A DNA stretch of 64,000 bases from Chloranthus sessilifolius (lineage: Eukaryota > Streptophyta > Magnoliopsida > Chloranthales > Chloranthaceae): the NCBI GenBank assembly GCA_021018995.1, contig CM037588.1, positions 147,331,725 to 147,395,724 of the forward strand. The letters run 5' to 3'. Numbering within the stretch: the stretch's first letter is position 1; the number at the start of each line of letters is the position of its first letter. This document shows positions 57,183-64,000 of this stretch, piece after piece. The position numbers and the translations under genes are program-made. Under the pieces are notes generated by a model that worked only from the letters and a program-made list of their open reading frames with translations, had not been told where the DNA came from and did not search any database.

Positions 57183-58430
57183 CTAAACCAAAGATTTCCT
57201 GCTCAAAGCATCCGCCACCACATTGGCCTTCCCAGGGCGATATTGGATGGAACAGTCATAATCCTTTAAGAACTCTATTCATCTGCGCTGTCGCATGTTC
57301 AAGTCCTTCTAAGTAAAAAGATACTTGAGGATTTTATGATCGGTAAAAATATCAAACGTTTCACCGTACAAGTAATGCCGCCAGATCTTTAAAGCAAAAA
57401 TGACAGCTGCTAACTCAAGATCATGTGTGGGAAGTTCTTCTCGTGATCTTTGAGCTGTCTAGAACCGTATGCAATAACTCTCTTATTTTGATTGAGTACA
57501 CAACCCAAACCACTGTAAGACTGTATACTGCAAAAGCTCCTCCACCAGAAGGTATAGCTAACACTGGTGTTATAGTTAATCGTGTCTTGAGTTCTTGGAA
57601 ACTTTCTTCACACTGCTCAGTCCAATCAAACTTAGCATTCTTCTTTGTGAGATGAGTAAGCGGACTTGAAATTTTAGAGAAACCTTCTACATATCGTCTA
57701 TAGTATCCCACCAAGCCAAGGAAACTATAGACTTCAGTTATCATCCTCGGTTGCTCCCAATTCACTACAGATTCAATCTTAGTCGGATCAACTGTTATAC
57801 CATTCTCAGAGACAATATGACCTAAGAAACTGACTTGGTCAAGCCAAAACTCATATTTACTGAGCTTTGCATACAGTTTGTCATATCTAAGAATTTTTAG
57901 AGCCACATGTAGATGTCATTCATGCTCTTCTTTCTTTCTTGAATAGATGAGAATGTCATCTACAAAAATGACCACTTACTTATCCAAGTATGGTTTAAAC
58001 ACTCGATTCATTAGATCTATAAAAGACGTCAGTGCGTTCATCAACCCAAATGGCATAACCAAAAATTCATAGTGCCCATATCTGGTTCTGAACATCGCCT
58101 TCTGAATATTCTCTGCTTTGACTCTTAGCTGATGATAACTCGATCGTAAGTCAACCTTGGAAAAGAACCTCTCTCCTTGCAACTGATCAAAGAGATCATC
58201 TATTCTTGAAAGTGGGTAATGATTCTTAATCGTCAACTTATTCAATTATCGATAATCAATGCAGAGTCGCATCGAACCGTTCTTCTTCCTGACAAATAGT
58301 ACTGGTGCTCCCCAAGGAGACACACTAGGTCGAATAAACCCCTTGTCAAGTAATTCTTGCAGTTGCTCTTTCAACTCTTTCAACTCTGCAGGAGTCATAC
58401 GATATAGGGCTTTAGATAATGGCTCGGTAC
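57183..58430 (-). pseudogene. Element C reverse transcriptase and RNase H
   Basis: From high to low coordinate: [43 protein letters not shown] then stop, [43 protein letters not shown], the catalytic FVDD ([12 protein letters not shown]), [46 protein letters not shown]. The RNase H begins [13 protein letters not shown] and then loses frame (57420). Its later motifs are visible only as scraps up to 57200 ([10 protein letters not shown]). Not functional. Confidence 0.9.
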
Positions 58431-59024
58431 CTTAAACTAAATTAATAGCAAATTCAATCTCTCGAGCTGGTGGTAGTCCTGGTAAATCCTTTGAAAACAC
58501 ATCAGGGTACTCGCAAGTAACATGAATGTTAGAAACAACATTCTTCTCTTCCCGTTGCTCTTACAGAAAAGCCATATAGCCACTGCACCCATTCTTCATC
58601 ATCTTCTCAGTTCGAATAGCTAATACAAACAGTAATACTTTGGACTTCACTCTGAAAAATCTAAATGACTTCCTCTTTGGAGGATGGAAGACTACGATTT
58701 TTCGTAGGCAATTTATGCTAACATGGTAATCGGATAGCCAGTCCATACCCAAGATCACATCGAAGCCTACCATATTCAGCAATATCAGGTTCGCTCAAGT
58801 TTCCTCCTCTTCAACTCTAATAATCACCGACTTGTTCACTGTGTCTGTTCTCACTTAATTACCCGTAGGAATCATTACTACCAAAATAAAACCTAATGTC
58901 TCAGGCCTAATACCTATACGTGTTGAGAACATCAGAGTAATAATGGAATGCGTAGACCCAGGGTCAATCAGTACTCTTGTTTTAGTCTCACATATATCTT
59001 GCTCTTGACGCATAGGAAGAGTAC
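58431..59024 (-). pseudogene. Element C aspartic protease and linker to RT
   Basis: After the candidate intron: G-T-L-P-M, then T-R-V-L-I-D-P-G-S-T-H-S with an intact catalytic D-P-G-S loop. TAA/TGA codons near 58857 and 58797 break the middle. ANLILLNMVGFDVILGMDWLSDYHVSINCLRKIVVFHPP and the linker KNGCSGYMAFL follow. Confidence 0.88.
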
Positions 59025-59169
59025 CTTAGTTTATATATCAAATGTACACGATCAAACATAAAATCTAATATACAGTAGTCACTAATATTTCTATGTATCA
59101 AAATTTATTAATACATTCAATAATATATGAAATCAATGACATAAATTAACTCTCAAAGCATAATGATAC
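59025..59169 (-). other. Candidate intron at Gag-protease junction, element C
   Basis: On the minus strand ATTCAAG is followed by GTATCATT; 145 AT-rich bases later AACTAAG is followed by GTACTCTT. Joining gives I-Q-G-T-L-P-M and an open frame into D-P-G-S. Unspliced, Gag ends five codons on (TGA). Same site and phase as in A and B. Confidence 0.83.
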
Positions 59170-60459
59170 CTTGAATGACATCATTCAATGTCAGAGCATC
59201 GGTCGCTGTGACGGCATATGCTCGACCTTGAACTGTCAGTCGAGATGACTTCTGAGTGGATGCCGATCCAGCTCTCTTTACTCTCTCTACTCTCCTCAGG
59301 ATAAGTTCTGACAATGTGACCCAGCTTGCCACACCTAAAACAAGCTCACGTATCTCTTCTGCAGTCTTCTGTCTTGTGTGGCTTCCCACACTTTACACAT
59401 GAAATGGCCAGAGTGAAAGATGAGACCCTAGAAGATCCCTGTGAATGGAAGCTCTGCTAGCTGAAGAACCAAAAGGTCTGAATGGTCTAGACGATACCGG
59501 TACCAGTGGCCTCTGGTAAGAAATCGGTCTTGAAGACACTACTGGTCGGGAGTGAGTAGCGTATCTAGGAGGTCTTGAGAATCTAGCCCTCTTGTTTGCT
59601 TCATCAGGGTCACTAGATTGTCCTTGAAATGGCCTCTCCTTATTCTGCCTATCTCTCCACATGTATTGTTTCTGATTCTCCTCCTCTGAGATTAGAACTT
59701 TGGACATAACACTCTCGTATGTCTCCAATTCCCACATGGCTAAATCCTTCTGAAGATTCTGCCTCAAGCCAAGTTAAAATTTACAAGCTCTCATAAACTC
59801 GGTGGCAACATGCTGTGGTGCGAATTTAGATAATTTGTCAAACTCAGCACCATATTCTCTTACCGACATAGCACCTTGCTTCAACTCAAGGAATTTAACC
59901 TCCCACTATTGCCTCACTATCTTTGGGAAGTATTTATTGTAAAAGACTTCAGTGAACTCTTCCCAAGTCCATGGAGTATTAGAGAATTCTCTCTTTCTCT
60001 GTTCCTTGATACCGACTTCCACTAAGGTCTGGCATCACCATCAAGTTTGAAGGTTGCCCAATGCACTTTCTCCACATCAGTGCACTAGAGCACTTCAAAT
60101 ACTTTCTCTATCTCTTCTATCCATCCCTCAGCCTCAATGGGATCTGTTTGACCCAAGAAATTAGGAGGTCTTATTCTCCAAAACTCGATAAAACCTTCAG
60201 GTTGGTGAGTTGGTCTAGCTGCTTGTTGATTCATAGCAGCAGTCTGTTGATCTACGTTGGCAACCAAAGCTTCCAACACCTGCTCCATTCTACTGTCACC
60301 ACCTCTTCTACCTCCTCTAGGTCCTATCAAAATGGCATTCTCACCCGATAGGAACCCCAATCCCCTGGATGTATCAGTAACATCGGGAATCTCTCACAGT
60401 GGGACTTCTCTCTATCCTTCTCTTCCTCCACTACTTCTGCCTCTGAACCTTGGGCCCAT
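59170..60459 (-). pseudogene. Element C Gag
   Basis: The probable start is ATG 60459 (MGPRFRGRSSGG, similar in type to MSSRGRGRPR of A and B). Stops early on, then ENAILIGPRGGRRGG, MEQVLEALVANVDQQTAAM, capsid core FIEFWRIRPPNFLGQTDPIEAEGWIEEIEKVFEVL, and a run of stops to 59770. The frame at 59393-59767 is basic and Ser/Arg-rich. The zinc knuckles are CVKCGKPHKTEDC and CFRCGKLGHIVRTYP, with the last Cys of the second replaced by Tyr. It ends L-N-D-V-I-Q-G at the intron donor. Confidence 0.86.
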
Positions 60460-60551
60460 ACTAGTCTGTCATTATAAAAATAATAACACTGATTAGTACA
60501 TAGATTATAAAAATAATTCAACCTGAACTCGATGTTCAACTTAAATCTTAG

Positions 60552-60563
60552 GCTCTGATACCA
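60552..60563 (-). promoter_or_regulatory. Element C primer binding site (initiator-Met)
   Basis: The minus strand reads TGGTATCAGAGC two bases after the LTR end, as in B. Confidence 0.94.
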
Positions 60564-60565
60564 AC

Positions 60566-63470
60566 TGTGGCAACCCAAATTTTTACACTCGAAAGCCTAT
60601 ATCATCAGGATCATACTCTGGATGATCCCCATAACAAGATAAAGAATGTCTGCTCATCTAGCAGAAATCAGAGCAGACACTATCAGAATAGGCAGATCAA
60701 GTCATCATATAAGGATCTAAAAGAAAGGAAAGAGAATAAAATATGCATATATATAAAATCAAAAGAATATACATCCTCAAAAAGAAATCAAGAAGAACCA
60801 CTAGTGATGGACATCCATCACCCAAAAAAATGGTTCCCGATAGTAGTTCCTATAGAATGTATACGAATACAAAGCATCTATAGTAAATAACAGAAGGTGG
60901 CCACTAGGCGCACAAATAATCCAAAATACAAGTACAGGTCTCAAAACAAACTAATATCCAAGCTGCTAATAGAACTCGTCAGCAGGGGTGTCAATATTCT
61001 CCTCCTCTGCCTCAGCCTCCCGCTATGGCTGATAGTCTGGATCGCTCTCAGTGCCAGGAACTCTAGCCTCAGAGCCTATTATATTTAAAACAAGGTGAGC
61101 TAACCATCTAAGCTCAACAGAAGAAATTCAGTTAAATTTGCATCTAAAATGTAAAACATGATTTGCATAACATAACTCAGAATAGATGATTAGGAATAGA
61201 GGATGCAGACATAAATAATCAGATGGCAGATGCTAAATTTTAAAGAACAGAACAGATGCAGAGTGTCAAACATCAGATAGAAGTTTCAAAGCTTTCAGAT
61301 GCTATGCATATAGTATTTAGTGACTTAAATAATTTACTTAAGTAACTCCCATGAATATAGCACATGGTAGTCAGATGTGTGCCGATAGGTAACTTCGACC
61401 ATCGTCGTTCAATGAATAATTTAGAGTGTTTGCATCAAGCCTCTACTAAGGAGAGCAACTTGTGCCATCTGGTTTTCAAATCAGATACACGGATATCCGG
61501 CTGTACCGGTTGTGGGTATCCTGTCACATCAAGGGGATTCGTCACATGAACTTTAAATCAATACACATAAAGACCTCAGAATCAGATTACAGAATTAGAT
61601 GGAGAAAACAAATGACAGAATCAGATAACATAACTTTTATCATATGCAGGCATGCTTTTAAAAGACGGAAATCAGATACAGATGCTCAGAAAATATGCAA
61701 TCAAAATCATATATCAATTAAGTTGAATTTCCCCTACCTTAGATCAAGTCTTTCTAAGCAAATCTAAAGCTTTCTAAGATGTCCTGATCTTGACCTAGAC
61801 CATACGTATAGTATACTAAGTGTCAGAATTGTTAGGATACAATTTGGCACACTGCCCAGTAGTGTTTTTCCTAGAAAATCAAAACAACAAAAACAGGATA
61901 ATTGATCGATCAATCTCCTTGTTTGTTTGATCAATCTCATTATTGATCGATCGGACGCCTCACACCTACTCATTAAGAATAGAGGACATCTGATCGATCA
62001 ATTCTCATTTGATCGATCGAATTTCCAAATTGATCGATCAATTTTCAAATTCGATCGATCAATCCCATATTTATCACCAGCACAGAACTGACCTGACTTT
62101 GATCGATCAATCTCCTATTTGATCGATCAAATCCTCAATTCGATTGATCAATCTCCATGATTGATCGATCGGGTCAAATTTTCATAAAAACACACCTTCT
62201 GTTTCCAAGTGTGCTTATAAAATTTGATCAATCAATTTCACAGTTCGATCGATCAATTCTCAATTGATCGATCAGTTCCTCATTACAGAACAGAGGCAAA
62301 TTTGATCGATCAATCCCTTAATTGATTGGTCGATTCCTTAATTTGATCGATCAATCCTCATACTTGATCGATCGGATTTTTAAAGTCGGAAATTTTAGAA
62401 AAACAGGCCTCATATTCTATGGTCTACTTATAAATTTTGATCGATCAAATCTCCTATTTGATCGATCAATCTTACCGTTCGATCGATTAATTCTCAATTG
62501 ATCGATTAGTTCACACTTGATCGGTCACTTCATTTTCTGATCGACCTGTGTCAAATTCAATCAATCAATTTACTAGTTTGATCGATCGAGCACATCGGGC
62601 TCCAACTTCTCAAGAAAAACACCCTTCTGTTTTAAAGGGACTTTATAAAATTCGATCGATCAACTCCCAAGTTTGATCGATTGCATTACAGATTGATCGA
62701 TCAATTCTCAAATTATTGATCGGATATGACAGTTAAGCTGTCATTAATGGGGTTTGTTGAATTCAAACCCATATCAACCCTAGCTTTTATGATTCTCCAC
62801 GAATCATTCAAGCCTCCAATACACACATATTTAAGACATCAACCTCATATAAAACCCACAATAACTCACCTCTTTTAAAGATTCCTTCTTGGTTCACGGC
62901 ATCCTAGGTCCACGAGAGTTTCGAATCCGGATCGGATGGTTTGACGCTTTGAGCTCTCCAAAGAACAAAAGGCACAACTCTACATTAATACTCAGAGTAC
63001 TCACACTCAGGCATCGACTCCTTCAAGCTCTAGGTCCGACTATCATGAATATGAGGCTCTCTCTCTCACTGGTTTCACAAAAGGAGTGCTCTAGAAATTC
63101 GAATCACGTACACCGAGTGATCTTTTGCAGGTAGGAACCAAACCAGATTAGAAGGAGATGAAGAGAGGTGAAGTTTCAATCTCTTCCTTCCCTTATAAGC
63201 TATCTAATGTAAATATTCAGGATATTTCCACTTCTATTACTTCGCTCCGGTGCTGAGCGCACACACACCACACATGTATACAACATCCGATAAAGGATCT
63301 AATCGCATCTTAGACATGTGTCGCAAGTGGCACATTACTTCACACACTCACAGATTAAAAGTCTTCATATTAATAATCATATATTTTAAAATTTTAAATT
63401 TGTCTTGATTTCCATGCCAAGCACAGATACCAAAGCAGTCAGAAGGTTTCGAGAATTTAGGGTCGTTACA
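60566..63470 (-). repeat. Element C 5' LTR
   Basis: 2905 bp, same structure as the left copy, with the palindrome array at 61900-62722 and the conserved dyad at about 61097-61115. The array differs from the left copy by single palindromes gained or lost (for example an extra one at 61925-61945, one missing near 62225). Confidence 0.95.
61900..62722. repeat. Element C 5' LTR palindrome array (TTGATCGATCAA)
   Basis: About 28 copies of the motif and variants, matching 51613-52418. Several copies differ between the two LTRs by paired changes that alter one arm only. Confidence 0.93.
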
Positions 63471-63981
63471 CACTGCCTGCCTTTTACATCTAGCAACAGA
63501 TTCCCACAGTCAGATTATTACATTTGACAGTGGGTGCCAACTGTCACGAGTTGATCCAGGCATTTTTATTAAAGTTCTAGGATTTTTTTTAGGGCTTCTT
63601 CGTTGTTTTGTAGGCTTTTTAGGTTTTCGTTGTAGATGAGGAAGAAGAAAGAAAAGAAGAAGAGGATGCTTTAATCATGTTGGTATCGTCGTTGCGACGG
63701 AGTTGAGGAAGAAGATGAAGAAAAAAAAAGAAAAATAGGGTTTCATGTTGATGCCGACTTCATTTGTTGTGCAAGTTGGAGTTATGGAAGAAGAAGAAAA
63801 AAAGAAAAAAAAGAAGAGGGTGATTCGGAGTTGCCGGAGAAGAAAAAGAGGAAGAGAAAAGTGAAGAAAAAAAAAAAGAGCTTGCATTCATGGGCACCCA
63901 CGAAGTAAAATAGGGTTGTGTTTTCCTCCTGTGAGATGGTGAGCGCTTTCAGAGAAGCGGTGAGTGTGAATAGAACTACCC
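63471..63981. other. Right part of the Mutator-like element, purine-rich, no gene
   Basis: GAAGAAGAGG-rich sequence inverted relative to 49559-49930. Open frames here are low complexity. The phrase TGGGTGCCAACTGTCACGAG at 63532-63551 has no recognised role. Confidence 0.6.
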
Positions 63982-64000
63982 ATATTTAGAAGGCCATGTA

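Larger units (their letters stand above)
50275..63470 (-). mobile_element. C: complete Tekay-like chromovirus element
   Basis: 13196 bp, flanked by the exact 5-bp duplication CACTG (50270-50274 and 63471-63475). On the minus strand each LTR starts TGTAACGACCC. The left end reads TATGACAG where the right LTR has TGTGGCAA. Order as in A and B, with the same extra gene. Its palindrome motif is TTGATCGATCAA in place of TCGATTAATCGA, so it is a separate family. The coding sequence is punctuated by stops and small indels. Confidence 0.95.
49559..63981. mobile_element. Mutator-like non-autonomous element interrupted by MITE 3 and element C
   Basis: Ends GGGTACCTCTATTC and, inverted, GGGTAGTTCTATTCACAC, with homology continuing through CACCGCTTCTCTRAAAG. 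It is flanked by exact 9-bp copies of ATATTTAGA (49550-49558 and 63982-63990). Its own length without the insertions is about 1.06 kb. The inner parts near both ends are pyrimidine-rich on the inward strand (CTTCTTCTCCGGCAAC), so the inverted repeats may be several hundred bases long. A 9-bp duplication is the Mutator superfamily norm. No transposase is seen. Confidence 0.86.

Noticed and set aside
13645..62722. Palindrome arrays looking like CRISPR arrays
   Set aside because: Copies are short, degenerate and irregularly spaced, lie within plant retrotransposon LTRs, and have no cas genes.

Overview
This is a plant nuclear window made almost entirely of nested transposable elements. No host gene was recognised. 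Plant origin rests on three things: the element lineages (Tat/Ogre-like, Tekay/chromovirus-like and Athila-like Ty3/gypsy elements), initiator-Met and Arg tRNA primer sites, and CACTA-type and Mutator-type non-autonomous elements. The species cannot be told. Every retroelement protein is broken by stops or frameshifts, so nothing looks autonomous today.

Layout. (1) 1-12502: a minus-strand Tat/Ogre-like element (called T1) whose 3' end lies off the left edge. Its order along the minus strand is 5' LTR 10904-12502, Arg-type PBS, leader, proline-rich Gag, protease with a G-patch, intron, RT-RNase H, a second (archaeal-type) RNase H and integrase. T1 sits in the LTR of an older Tat element (G). 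Pieces of the G LTR survive at 12503-13048 and 36988-38346. (2) 13054-36982: Tekay-like element A (plus strand, 5-bp target duplication GAAAT). It is split inside its integrase by Tekay-like element B (19334-31927, minus strand, target duplication GCGGC). (3) 38347-41732: 3' part and LTR start of an Athila-like element (F), followed by a Tekay-like solo LTR (D, 41733 to about 45892) that is itself split by an unrelated solo LTR (E, 42178-43673, target duplication CCTCC). (4) 45893-49558: old relics, two CACTA MITEs and a 296-bp palindrome-rich insertion. (5) 49559-63981: a Mutator-like non-autonomous element with an exact 9-bp target duplication. It contains a third MITE and the complete Tekay-like element C (50275-63470, minus strand, target duplication CACTG).

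Three observations deserve attention. First, each retroelement family has its own short inverted-repeat motif in multiple copies. In A, B, C and T1 the same motif recurs both in the LTR and in one internal spacer, and between families the sequence changes while the dyad symmetry stays. Second, A, B and C share a GT-AG intron-like segment of 145-169 bp exactly at the Gag-protease junction. Removing it restores frame in B and C, and in A apart from one stop. C alone has a further 74-bp intron-like insertion in its integrase, and T1 has one at the protease-RT junction. Third, A, B and C carry an extra sense-strand reading frame between the chromodomain and the 3' LTR, with a domain like that of putative plant transposon proteins. 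In all three the palindrome spacer lies between the chromodomain and this extra gene.

In outline, Gag packages RNA, protease-RT-RNase H-integrase replicate and insert the copy, the chromodomain may guide targeting, and splicing could set the Gag to Gag-Pol ratio. The role of the extra gene and of the palindromes is unknown. The pairing of the two inside the same elements is the best candidate here for an undescribed system.
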